Positions 1 to 12,300 of a stretch of 64,000 bases of DNA are shown here, piece by piece. Below the pieces are notes generated by a model. It did not search any database. It was not told the DNA's origin and was given only the letters and a program-made list of their open reading frames with translations. Both the position numbers and the translations under genes were made by a program. Source of the stretch: Schistosoma haematobium (Eukaryota > Platyhelminthes > Trematoda > Strigeidida > Schistosomatidae); the NCBI RefSeq assembly GCF_000699445.3, contig NC_067195.1:13266787-13330786 (forward strand), read 5' to 3'. Positions within the stretch are counted from its first letter, which is position 1, and each line of letters starts with the position of its first letter.

Positions 1-8
1 CAAGGATT

Positions 9-1460
9 ATCAATAATAACTAATTATATATACATTGTGTATGATAATTTTAGAGGTGCTTAGAACCGATCCGTAAGAAGTTAGCGCCCTACAGTGTGAA
101 GGATATTTTTAAATGTGTACAAAAGCTTGATAGCCTAAATGCTCCCGACAAATTCATGGTCTCGTTTGATTTCTCATCACTCTTCACAAACATCCTTTTG
201 GAAGAAACAGCAAATATCATATGTGAATATCCTGAACTTCTACCTTCATCAATCTGCGAATTCAAACAGCTCATGTTTCTGTGTACCAAAAACAAACAAT
301 CTCGATTTAACAATGTGTTGTACTGCCAAATTGATGGAGTGGCCATGGGTAGCCCTTTGGGTTCAATTCTGGCCAATATATTTATGGGAAACCTGAAACA
401 GAGGAAGCTCAAGCATACAATCCATGGAACTACACCCTACTATAGATATATTGATGGCACATTTCTCTTCTGCAACAATCATGAACCTACTCAATCTGTT
501 TAACAAGGCACACAAGGATATGAAACACGAAGTATAAGGTAAATTATATTTCTTAGATATTGGACTCAGCCGAACTTCAGATGGCACATTAAAAAGACAC
601 ATTCATCGCGAAAATACCTGGAGTGGAGTTTATCTCAGTTACAACAGTTTCTGTCCAGTGAGTTAAGAAAAGGGTATTGCATGAACCTTTGTTGACCGCG
701 CACGCAAACTTTGCTCAAAGGAATGCTTGGAAGATGAAATTGCTCTCATTAAAAATTACCCACGTGAAAATGAATATCCGGCTAAGTTCATTCAGAAATT
801 TTCCCAAACCAACCCTTGGGCTAAACACGATACAGTAAAAAACCCTGCTTCTTATACTTGCGTTTCGAACGGGATGAAATCATTGGAGTCATTAATCACA
901 GGATAAATTCCGCGTTAAAGGTGACTTGCCCGTCAGCAAAACTGACGATACTATGGGAAACGAACAGCTCGCTCAAACAGACTAAAATTTAGATGTCCTC
1001 TTTTCTCAGTAGCTCCAAGTGAATTTACCAATTTACATGTACGTACCAAAGCACATACATTGAAAGAACCGAGAGAAGAGTACATATTCTCATTTCCAAG
1101 CATGTTCCAAAGAAATTGAGACTGCGAGGGTCAAGGGCTCTCAGCAGTGCAATATCTTGGCAGTGGGCATACCATTGACATTCATCAAGCTTTCGAAATT
1201 ATTAGCAGGTAAAGAAATACAGGTTCTCTTCGGTTTGCTGAAGTAATTGCGATAAAAAAACTCAGATCTGATCCATATATTCAAAAAGATACAGTAATAA
1301 ACCTATTACTACCTTGGTGATTCAATTTTTGGGTCATCTTACCAGAAATCTTGTACAAACCCTTCATTACCTCTAAAATTATCACACACAATGTTTCTGA
1401 ACCTCACTTAATTACTACATCATATATATATATATATATATATAATTAGTTATTATTGAT
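9..1460 (+). mobile_element. Degenerate Penelope-like retroelement with terminal inverted repeats
   Basis: A decayed Penelope-like element (PLE) reads left to right. The first part encodes PLE reverse transcriptase. A damaged stretch after about 500 still reads in pieces as the RT thumb and linker (LYFLDIGLSRTSDGT, FIQKFSQTNPW). Around 1150-1320 it resembles the PLE C-terminal endonuclease region (LGSGHTIDIHQAFEI then FAEVIAIKKLRSD). A 24-base block at 9-32 recurs as an exact reverse complement at 1437-1460, next to a (TA)n tract, and brackets the element. PLEs often carry terminal repeats of either orientation. Family assignment (Cercyon-like) is inference from motif resemblance. Many stops and frameshifts make it inactive. 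Confidence 0.75.
96..503 (+). pseudogene. Penelope-like reverse transcriptase fragment, catalytic motif broken
   Basis: This 135-codon open fragment matches the palm of PLE reverse transcriptase. It has MVSFDFSSLFTNI (motif A region with the catalytic Asp), then QIDGVAMGSPLGSILANIFM (motif B), then YRYIDGTFLF where PLEs normally have YRYVDDTF (motif C). The second catalytic aspartate is glycine, so the polymerase would be dead even without the stop after TQSV. The first Met in the frame is unlikely to be a real start, because PLE RT begins much further upstream. Confidence 0.7.
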
Positions 1461-2639
1461 GTTGTGACCTTGAATCGCTTTTACCCCGTGATACTTGTTA
1501 TGACTTCACCTTGATCTGCCTAGACTAAACTATGACCTTGACGCGTTAGGCTGAGTGGCTTAACCTTGAGTCTAATACGCGTGAGTTCGATCGGGGTAGA
1601 GAGAACTATTCTAAATCCTGATTGGTTGGCAAGCACGTAAGTGGAAGAAGACAAGACAGTTTGGAACACTAAACTCTGGATTCTCTGAATTCGGATTACT
1701 ACAAAAATGTACATGAATAAATAAGTGCATATCTTGACCACGACGTACGATAATTTGGAAAAATACAGTTATGCCCGAAACAGGGAATTAGGGTAGAAAA
1801 TATAGTGCAAAATATAATGTTTAAATTACAATATTTTTGGGACAAAAAAGGGTATGCTAGTGAATGGTACATAGAACGAAAGCTCGTGTTATGTAGAATA
1901 AGATAGGGACAAAAATAAATATAAGTGTTTTACAGGGTTTGAATGAAATGCAATAACGTCCCAAGAAAATAGCTTTCGTAATTGTCTAGGCTTCTTAATT
2001 CCCCGTTCATAACAATTGATAACCCTTGCCATTCCAATTCTTTTCATTCACTTATGTCAATTATTTCACACTATACCCTACCTCAATGTAAATGTAAACA
2101 CATATTTGGTTGCAAGCAGCTGATGAGAAACCACGAAATACAATGAATTCATATTATTCAACATCCATGTTCGTTCTGGCTTTATTTGTTATATACCGTC
2201 TAGAATAATGTTTGTAACTGTTGGGATCTACGTATGGACTAATATTACACATGTATTCTTACTGTATAATTGTCAGGTGACTAGATTGTCAATATTCATA
2301 TTATTATTATTATATGCTTTATTTTCACCTACAGACTATTATTTTACGATTTACTGTTCTCGAATTACGCCCAGTCTATTAATTACAGCCACTTGTGGCT
2401 AGATCTTGTACAAGTGTTGTTTTCTATTTTAGTTTTTATATAAACTCAGTATGTTTTAAATACGTGATTCATATCGCGAAGGCCGAGATCTGTGTTCTAG
2501 ACTCAAAGGCAGGGCTGGGCAGGAAGTAGAACCGGTAAGGACTGTAGACTGCTTGTACGGGTTTTATGCGTCATTGGTCCGGTCGTTACGTCACTGTACT
2601 CTATTTGGTGGTACCCCTACGTTATATATTAATAAGGCA
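1461..2639. other. No gene seen; weak tRNA-like block near 1545-1600
   Basis: AT-rich DNA with no coding signal. At 1547-1598 an A-box-like GGCTGAGTGG and a B-box-like GAGTTCGATCGGG are spaced roughly as in tRNA-derived SINE promoters. No hammerhead core follows, so it may be an old SINE of another type or chance. Confidence 0.3.
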
Positions 2640-5600
2640 CGACTTGCTTACTTACGCCTGTTACTCCTAATGGAGCATAGGCCGCCGACCAGCACTCTCC
2701 AACCCACTCTGTCCTGGGCCTTCTTTTCTAGTTCCATCCAATTCTTGTTCATTTTTCTCATGTCTATCTCCATTTCTCGGCGTAATGTGTTCTTTGGTCT
2801 TCCTCTTTTACTTTGGCCTTGAGGATTCCATGTGAGGGCTTGTCTTGTGACGCAGTCGGGTGCTTTCCTCAATGTGTGTCCCATCCACTTCCAGCGCTTC
2901 TTCCTGATTTCTTCCTCCTCTGGGATCTGGTTTGTTCTCTCTCACAGTAGGTTGTTGCTAATAGTGTCCGTCCAACGGATCCGAAGTATTTTGCGTAGAC
3001 AACTGTTAATAAACACTTGTATCTTCTGGATGATGGTTTTCGTAGTTCTCCAGGTTTCTGTCCCATACAGTAGAACTGTTTTGACATTTGTATTAAAAAT
3101 CCTGACCTTGATGTTGGTTGACAGTTGTTTTGAGTTCCAGATGTTCTTCAGTTGTAAATATGCTGCTCTTGCTTTACCGATCCGCGCTTTCACATCTGCA
3201 TCAGACCCACCATGTTCATCAATGATGCTGCCTAGATATGTAAAGGTTTTTACATCTTCCAAACGGTCTCCGTCAATTGTGATTGGATTGGTGCATGCTG
3301 TGTTGTATTGGAGAATCTTGCTTCTCTCTTGTGTATGTTGAGACCTACTGCTGCTGAGGCTGCTGCTACACTGGTCGTCTTCTCCTGCATTTGTTGTTGC
3401 GATTGCGATAGGAGGGCCAGATTATCTGCGAAGTCTAGATCATCCAACTGCACCCTGAATGTCCACTGTATCCCGTGCTTCCCTTCAGATGTTGACGTCT
3501 TCATGATCCGGTCGATCACCAGGAGAAAGAGAAAGGGTGAGAGTAAGCAACCTTGCCTAACACCGGTTTTTACTTCGAACGACTTTGTCAACTGTCCTCC
3601 ATGCACGATTTTGTAGCGTAATCCATCATATGAATTCTGTATGATATTGACTATCTTCTGAGGCACGCCGTAGTGTCGAAGAAGTTTCCATAGTGTTGTT
3701 CTGTCCACGCTATCAAGTACCTTTTCGTAGTCAATGAAGTTGATGTAGAGTGATGAATTCCATTCAATTGATTGTTCCACAATGATCCGTAGAGTTGCGA
3801 TTTGGTCTGTACGCGATCTATCCTTACGGAATCCTGCCTGTTGGTCACGAAGTTGGGCGTCTACGCAGTCCTTCATCCTGTTTAACAATACCCTGTTGAA
3901 GACTTTTCCCGGTATTAAGAGAAGAGTGATGCCCCTGTAGTTATCACACTTGCTGAGATCGCCTTCGGTATTTTGGTCAGGAGTCCTTTCCAGTCTTTTG
4001 GTACTTGTTCCCCATCACAAATCTTATTGAAGAGAATGTGGAGTATCCTTGCAGTTGCCGCTACGTCTGCTTTTAGTGCCTCTGCTGGATTGTTGTCTGG
4101 TCCTGCTGCTTTGCCACTCTTGATTTGTCTGATGGCCATGCTGATTTCTTCAATTGTTGGTGGGCCAACATTGGTTGGGAGGTCCGTGGGTGCTGCTTCG
4201 ATGATGGATGGGTTCAGTGGTGCTGGTCGATTCAAGAGTTCTTTGAAGTGTTCTACCTACCTGTTTTGTTGCTCTTCAATGTTGGTGATTACCTCGCCTT
4301 CCTTGCTTTTCACTGGTCGTTCTGGTTTTCGGCGATTTCCAGAGAGTTTCTTTGTCATGTCATACAGTTGTCTCATGTTTCCTTCTCTTGCAGCCTTTTC
4401 CGCCGTTGTTGCTAAATCTTCTACATATTTACGTTTGTCGGTTATGAAGCTCCTCTTCACCTAATTGTTTACTTCTGTGTATTCAGCTTGTGCCTTGACT
4501 TTTTCTGCTCTTGTTCGGATGGTATTGGTTGTTGCCCTCTTGTTTCTTTTTTCTTGAATCTTATCCAGTGTATCAACAGTGATCCATTCCTTGTGATGGT
4601 ACTTCATGTGGCCCAGAACCTCATGACATGTTGAAGTGATTGCCTCTTTGATCCCCTTTCAGTTGCTTTCTACAGTAGTTCCCTCCCTACTGAATAGATC
4701 GTGAAAGGTCTGGAACCTATTGCTGAGGGCCACCTTGAATTTGTTGAGTTTGTCAGTATCCCAGAGGAAAGGTCGTATTAAACTTTTGTAATGTTGTCCG
4801 CCCGGTTGTCCAGTACTTCTTGAGTTTCAATTTCATCTTGGCGACCAGAAAGTGATAATCTAATGCTGTATCAGCCTTTCTCTTGGTTCTCACATCCTCC
4901 ATTGTTTTCCTGAACTTTTTATTGATGCAGATATGGTCGATTTGGTTCTGTGTAGTGTGACCCAGTGAAGATCATATGGCTTTGTGTATGCGTTTATGTG
5001 GGAATATAGTGCCGCCTACGACCAGTTTATTGAAGGCATATAGGTTTGCAAATCTCCCGCCATTTTCGTTCCTTTCTCCTAGGCCATGTCGTCCCATGAT
5101 GTCTTCATATCCTGTGTTGTTCATTCCAACCTTGGCATTTAAATCTCCCATCAGAATGGTCAGGTCCCTTGTTGGGCACTTCTCGATGATTGAATGCAGC
5201 CTATCGTAGAATTGATCTTCAACGTCTTCACTGTAGTCGTTGATAGGTGCATAGCATTGGATGATATTCATTGAAATGCCCTCTTTCTTTGTTTCGAAGG
5301 AGGCTTTGATGATCCTTGGTTCATGAGATTCCCATCTTATAAGTGCCTTTTGTGCTTGTTTGGACAGCATCAATGCAACTCCTTATGTATATGGAGCATT
5401 TTCTTCATGGCTGGAGTATAACAGAAGCTCTCCTGAAGCTAGTCGTTGTTGTCCAACGTGCGTCCAATGTGTTTCACTGATGCGAAGCACCTCTAGGTTG
5501 TATCTTCTCATTTCTGCAGCAATTTGGAAGGCTCTCCCGGTCTCCCACATTGTACGAGTATTCCATGTACCTAAATAAGTGGTTGCTTTGGTTGTCAGAA

Positions 5601-5790
5601 GGGGCATCGGCCTCGTCACTTCCGAAGGAACTCGGCTTTTATCATGAGGCGTCATAGTTCTTCTAAATGAAGACCTTCTGATTCCCAGGGAAGAGTTTAA
5701 AAGGTTCGAATAATTTTTTCTGGTTAGTGTTTTTTTAGCGAGTTAGTTTTCTACGGGATGGGGTCGCTAACCCCATGCCCAAGGCTACAA
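2640..5790 (-). mobile_element. RTE-clade non-LTR retrotransposon, SR2-like copy 1
   Basis: Read on the minus strand, this is a nearly full-length RTE-type element. It has a 5' untranslated end near 5790-5660, an apurinic endonuclease domain at about 5655-4930 (GTWNTRTMWETG, ISETHW, QCYAPIND, MGDLNAKVG, then QIDHI in another frame), a linker, and a reverse transcriptase at about 4460-3250. The 3' end lies at about 2640-2660 with a short ACTT/TAAG-type tail, typical of RTE elements. Frame breaks at 5382 (stop), near 4950 and near 3910-3970 inactivate it. It is almost identical to the copy at 54335-56400. The SR2 name is inference from RT motifs. Confidence 0.85.
3250..5655 (-). pseudogene. Endonuclease-reverse transcriptase ORF of SR2-like copy 1 (broken)
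   Basis: Endonuclease and RT domains are recognisable but lie in at least four frames. RT motifs visible: RQIKSGKAAGPDNNPAEAL, QQAGFRKDRSRTDQ, NFIDYEKVLDSVDR (motif A), GVRQGCLLSPFLF (motif B), DLDFADNLALLSQ (motif C). Motif C should read ADD, and the second catalytic Asp is Asn. Relative to copy 2, a few bases are lost around 3965-3990 (KDWKGLLTKIPK for KDWKEGLLIKIPKKGD), which shifts the frame. Confidence 0.8.
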
Positions 5791-6028
5791 GTTATTACAG
5801 TATTTTATCTTTTCAGTACGTTACTTAGAGTTTTTGATGGATTAACTTGTATTTATTTAAATATCTATACTTGTCCATCGTTCAACTGATTAAAAATAAC
5901 TACTTTTTATTATAATATATTCATCAAAACTATGATATCAAAACTATATTTGGCATTTTCATATATCTATGTCTAATTTTTTGAATAAATCTTCTTTTGT
6001 TTGAAAAAACAAACAAATATATTTAAAG

Positions 6029-6244
6029 GTTTATTTAGCTGTTACACGTAAAACAAATCAAGCATTAGCAATAAAAGTACTTAAAAAAGATGCAGTTAAA
6101 CAGCGTAAAGAAGTTGATAATGTCATGTCTGAACGTAATGTATTGGTTAAAAGTTTAAATCATCCATTTCTGTGTAAACTACACCTTTCATTTCAAAGTA
6201 CAACTAAATTATACTTTGTATTGGATTATATCAATGGTGGGGAG
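6029..6244 (+). CDS. sgk: SGK kinase exon a: N-lobe with ATP-binding lysine
   Basis: Opens after acceptor ATTTAAAG and closes at GAG|GTAAGT. It encodes [18 protein letters not shown] onward to DYINGGE, in phase 0 at its end. The alternative acceptor ten bases downstream (TTTATTTAG) would cut off VYL, which aligns with the VLLA of SGK just after the glycine loop, so 6029 is preferred. The helix-C Glu lies in MSERNVL. Confidence 0.9.
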
Positions 6245-6251
6245 GTAAGTA

Positions 6252-6300
<49 letters not shown>

Positions 6301-9300
6301 GTTATTGTTATCACTATTAATGTAAATACAATCTGATAATGATTGCCTTCATTTTAAACATAGGTTTAATCTTCATTCGCGTGTATATTTCAAAAAACTA
6401 ATAATGTAGTCATGAATTATCTAACTATACATGTATATTATTTAATTACCTAATACTGATGCATGCAAATATGATAATCGTTGTTTAATTAAGACTAAGT
6501 TAATAATTAAGTTCGATTGGTTTATTTATTTTCAACTTGTACTGTGAATATACACTATACATTATACACTGTTTCAGTTATTTATAACTTTCAACATTAT
6601 GTCGAATAGAAATGACAACAGTATTTTACTCTTTTTCTCTTATGTTTAGAATTTTGAGAGAGGCAAACTAATACATTATTTTTTGCGTGCAACAAACACT
6701 ACATCGTTGTGTTTTCCTGTTGTTGGATGATTGTATATTATGGTTTGTTTATTGTGGGCATTTTGTAACGAATTCTTTAATGCTATTAGAATAATTCTTC
6801 GGGATCATAAGTTAATAATATACTTTCCAATTATTAAATCCATTTAAAAAACAATAAAGTTTGAAAAATGATGGCAACTAATTATTTTGACTAAATTTGG
6901 ACAACTGTTTGCTCTTAGGAAGCACCAGTATCAAGCATAAAGCGAGTCACCGTTAGTTTGAGAGAAGGCCATTGTCTATTCTGGAGTACATTTCTTTAAT
7001 TCGGTCTTTCTCTGGTACAAAATGAGACTCATAAAGAAGATGCTCGCGGTATAGTAGCTTGAGATAATATTCAAACTGTTTTAAAACAGAAGTGATGTAT
7101 ATGAGTAGCCTTAAACGAAACGTGATGATGCTCAAAAAACTATCCCAGAAGACCCCGAATTGGTGGGTACCCCTTGAAATAGTCTGATGAAACGTTCATT
7201 TTGAACCGATTGATGGGGCTATCAACAATCGTTGACTAAAGTAGTTGGGGGATATGTTACACATATCCAACCCTAGCCAACCTTAATACTGGTCAGAATG
7301 GACCCAGGTTACCGAAATGTGAGTGGTGGACAAACTATGATATGAGATTAGCTCGTTAAGCTACTGCCTGTCGAACTAAGCAATATTGAAATCTGCCAAC
7401 GTTCCAATTTGGATTTGCAAAATAAACTATAGATGTAGGTACCAACACTGATCAAGGTTCATAGAAATGTGTCCACTCTTTGTCCTGCTTTAAAACTTAA
7501 GCTTATTGTTGTCCCACACTTTCCATTCCTTGTTTTGTTTGTTCACGATTTATCACATTTTGTATGTTTTCTTTAGTGGTGACACAGGTATGATTATTGT
7601 AGTTTTCTTTTAATCTCCTCAGTGTTTTTCTTGGGTTGCGCTGATATGAAGAGTGGTGAATTGTACCGATGCCTATTACGGTCAGGTTTTATTTTGATGA
7701 TTTTTACTTCTGTCTATGTTTTTTTGCATTCTTTTATTCAGTTATCTTTTAAAATGTTGCACTTTTAATTACTTAACAATATTTCAGTTGGGTCACTGAA
7801 CATAAACTTACTTCAAAGCAGTCTTCAAGATATATTTTTACATTTAAATTTAGCTCGTATTTACATATTTTGGTTTCTAAGACTGCTTCCCGATTTGCAA
7901 ACGTAAAAAAGAGGATTTCATTTACATAACCAATTATATTTTCTGTAATATCATTCTCATGTCGTGTAATCACAAATACAAATATTACATGTATTGGATA
8001 GCCAAAAAGATGAGTAAATTGAAAGGAACATTGGGTGAATTCTGATCAACATAATTATATCTTTCTCTCTTATGGATTACTGAGACTACAGTGACGTGTA
8101 ATAATGCTTTAATAATACTACTTTTGTCTGAAAATATACCACGTTACTAATTATTGGTCAAATGTTGAATAAATGATAATGTTTTATCTGCAGTTCTTTT
8201 ACTGAGTTAAACTGAGAAATGTAGATATTGGGTGTTTGATGTTAATCAAAGAAGTTTGTAGTGCAAACATTAACGTCAAGATTCAAGTACATCCAGTTGG
8301 TAAGTTCTAAGTGAGAATAAACGCACATCATCAGTTCTGCTGTTAGCCAAAATCCATCTACTGTATGAAGCTTCTGAAAAATGGATATATGAAGGCAGTT
8401 CGTTCAGCATATCCACATACCAACTAAGACTCATCAAGATTCAGTCTTGAATATTGACAGCAAGATAATTCAAATCATTCATTGTAATAATTTAAAGGCT
8501 TAAAGTTAATAAATAATATAAATACTAGGTATATTTAAATAAGATTTTACAGCTAAGCATCAACACATTAAAAACTAATTTCTTGGCTTTAATCATCGAT
8601 CTCAGTCAAAACAAAAGAATGAGAGTGGGAAATAAAAGGTTACACAAATAGTCATGCTTAAAAGTAAAAAAATGTACATATCTAGATTTAATTACCAAGT
8701 TACTTTAATGAAAACAAAAGTGTTCATAGGTTAATATTCTAACAGAAATCTACTCCCTACTTAAACTAAAATATTGTCTTTTTTTTACATGTTTTTAATA
8801 GTTATTTTATCATATTCAACGTGAACGAGTATTTACTGAAACACGAACCCGATTTTATGCAGCACAAATTGCTTCTGCTTTAGGTTATTTACATTCAGAG
8901 AATATAATTTATCGGTAGGTTATATTCATTTTATCATATAACTAATTACTATTAGTACTAACGGATCAAATTATCATCTGAACCAAATACAATTTACTTT
9001 TGTGCTGTGTACAGTATTCTAATTCGATAACCAGGAATACCATAAATGAATGACTAAAATTTGAACGGGTTTATTATACTTGAAGAAATCAAATATACAA
9101 CTATATATAATAATAATTTATAGTACAATGCTTGTAAACTATGTAGTATATGAGTTGAAAGTTGACAGGAATTTCAGTTATATTTGTAGCCGTACAGCTG
9201 TAATCTGTGTCATGAAATTTAGCTATGCTCAGGCACAATGACAATATGACAACGTCAACAGCGTCATTGAATTCTGTTATATAATTTATGGTATTAATAG

Positions 9301-12300
9301 TGTAGTATGGTGGATGACGTACACATAATATAATTGAAACATACTTTGAATTTATCTATTACAAATTATGTATTTAATGTAAACAACTGATCGAAATCAC
9401 TCCTTCCATTTATTTTGTTATTTTTTCATGTTATGAAGTTGTTTGTATTGTTCTGTCACTTGAAATTTCCAAAAAACCTACACACACAATTATGAATACG
9501 ACTCCATTACACTTTCCATTAATATGTAACTTATCAGTGTTTAAAGAGATTTATTTGACACATGAAAAGAAGAGATTTGCTAGGAGTTATCTGTGAGTTG
9601 AAGATTTATCGTACCAAAACTTGCAAATTTCTCATCACGATGCTGAAGGGTGAGAACAAACATGACCCTTAAAGTTTACAATATTTTCATTTTATTTCTA
9701 ACCATTTAAAAACAATACAAACTATATTTGTAACATACTTACTAACTTACGCCTGTTACCCCTCTTGGAGGAACATAGGCTGTCCACCAGCACTCTCCAT
9801 TCAACTTTATCCTGAGCAGTTCTTTCCAGTTGTTATACATTCTTTGCATGTCTGCTTCCAATTTTCGGTGCAGTGTGGTTTTCGTCTTCCTCCTTTCCGT
9901 TTCCCTTCAAGGTTCCAACTTGGAGTTTGCCTCATGATGTAGTTTGTTGATTTCCTCAACGTATGTCCTATCCACTCCCAACGTTTTTTCTTGATTTCCT
10001 CTTCAGCTGGAAGCTGGTTTGTCCTCTCCCACAGTAGGCTGTTGCTGATGGTATCCGGCCGATGGATGTTGAGCAGACAATTGTTTATAAATACTTGTAC
10101 TTTTTTGATGATGATCATGTTAGTTCTTCAAGTTTCAGCTCCATACAGTAGAACTGTCGTGACGTTTGTATTGAAGATTGTGACTTTGATTTTGGTTGTC
10201 AGTTGTTCTGAGTGTCATATGTCCTTTAATTGTAGGAATGCTGACCTTGCTTTTCCAATCCTCTCCTTTACGTCAGAACCAGATCCTCCACATTCATCGA
10301 TGATGTTGTGCATATACGTGAACGTTTCCGCCTGTTCCAGAGCTTCCCTATCAAGTGTGATTGGGTTGGTGTTCTTCGTGTTGTATTTGAGGATCTTATT
10401 TTCTTCCTTTGCGTATGTTGACGCCTACTTCTGTAGTCTTCGATGTCCGATAGGTTCAGTGGGGCTGGCCTATTCAAGAGTTCCTCGAAGTGTTCTGTCG
10501 ATCTTTTCCTCTGCTCTTGAATCTTAGTGATTGTCTTGCTTTTGTCTTTGACTGGTTTCTCTGGTTTACTATATTCTTCTGCTAGTTTCTTTGTTGTGTC
10601 ATATAGTTGTTTCATATTTACCTATCTTGCAGCTTTTTCCACTGTCGCCACTAGATCTTCCACGTATTTCTGCTTGTCGGCTCTCATGCTTCTCATAACT
10701 TGCTTGTTTGTTTCTGTGTATTCAGCTTGTGTTGTGACTTTCTCTGCTCGTGTTCGGCTGTTGTTAATCGCTGTCTTCTTTTTCTTCCTTTCTTGAATCC
10801 TGCCCAGGGTTTCGATAAATATCCATTCCTTATGATGATGCTTCTTGCTACCCAAAACCTCCTGACACATTGAGATTAGTCCTTCTTTGATCCTTTTCCA
10901 GTTGTCCTCCATAGTATTGTCTTCTTCTTCTAGTAGATCCTGTAAGTCTCGGAACCTGTTGTTGAGATTTGTCTTGAGTCTGTTGAGTTTGTTAGTATCT
11001 CGTAGGAAGGCTGTATTGAACCTTTGCAATGCTGTTTCCCCAATTGTCCAGTGTTTCTTTAGCTTTAGTTTCATCCCACGCTCAACCCTCCTTCTTCACC
11101 TGGGCTTGTGATCAGCAGTAACTCTAGAAGAGCTACGGGTGGGGTTTATTTGTCATAAGTCCCATTTAATAACAACATGATGTAAAAGTTGGCCCTCAAA
11201 ATCTTTCCACATCCTAGTATTTCTTTACGTAGAGCAATATTGTGGAAAAAATTATATTCTCCCTCGTCGAATTAGTCAGAATTACTGCGTCTCCCATAGT
11301 TAAGCTTTATTAACAGTTGAAAGATAAATAAGGAGTTTTATGATTTGTTTTAAGTTAATTTTCAACATTAATTTTGGTATTTTCAAAGATTTCAAGTGGT
11401 TTCTTTTGGTCATTTATCTATTAACATAATAAATAACCAATTAAACTCCATATCCTCGATCCACCCCCCAATAGGGCTGTAGATGCACTGGACTAAAGAG
11501 TTCTATACTAAAGCAAAACAGTTATCTAGTTGTAATTGGTTTTCAGCAGTTGTCAAACTCAAGTCAGTCCATGATGCAATTTATAAATCCCGTGTTAATG
11601 TTTTTGATAATATTTTATTATGATCGAAACTGAGTGAACTGCTTTAAAATTGTAATCAATATCTTAACTACGTATTATTGTTCAATCAAAAAATAATATA
11701 AACTAAAGGGTTGTTTACCACTACTCTGTGATTGATGGTATAAACAGATTAATTACAAAATAGGAACAAGGTTGAAGGAGTTTGAGGTTATTCACCCACT
11801 TTCAACGCACAATTAATGTATAGTATCAAGCGTTCTCGGGCATTTCCCCGTTGATTTGGTCGGTGAGAGCCACATATAAGAGTACAAATTTCATTAGGAA
11901 TTTCATTTCAACTGTCTAAGGTTCTCTTCATCTGTCTGTTATGAACACATCCGTGTAGCACATACCGAAATGCTAGGATGATGAACACAGTTCAAAGCTT
12001 GAAATGAAATTTCCAACACCTAATCACGAAATGAGCAAAAAAATTCCCTGAATTTCTGGGTACTTTTTGACAACTTGAATTTGTACCACATACTTATTGA
12101 ACATTGAAAAAAAGGTTGGATAACCTCACTTTTGTAGGATTGGGATTTTGTTTAAACAACAAAAACCAACCATCAGCATGAGGTCTTTCTGGTGACTAAC
12201 ATTTGCTTATATCCATTGTGTTTAATATTGTTGATCAATAGGAGGAAAAATGTTGGTGACTATGTCAATATTCTCTTATCTAACTGTGCATAAGAACTAT

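Noticed and set aside
2123..2150. CTGATGA followed by GAAA (hammerhead-like core)
   Set aside because: Only seven bases separate the two core parts, so stem II cannot form, and no pairing stems I or III were found. Chance match.
2832..3341. 169-codon plus-strand frame (and its twin at 54525-55034)
   Set aside because: Exact antisense of the RTE reverse transcriptase C-terminal region; hydrophobic look comes from the antisense codons.
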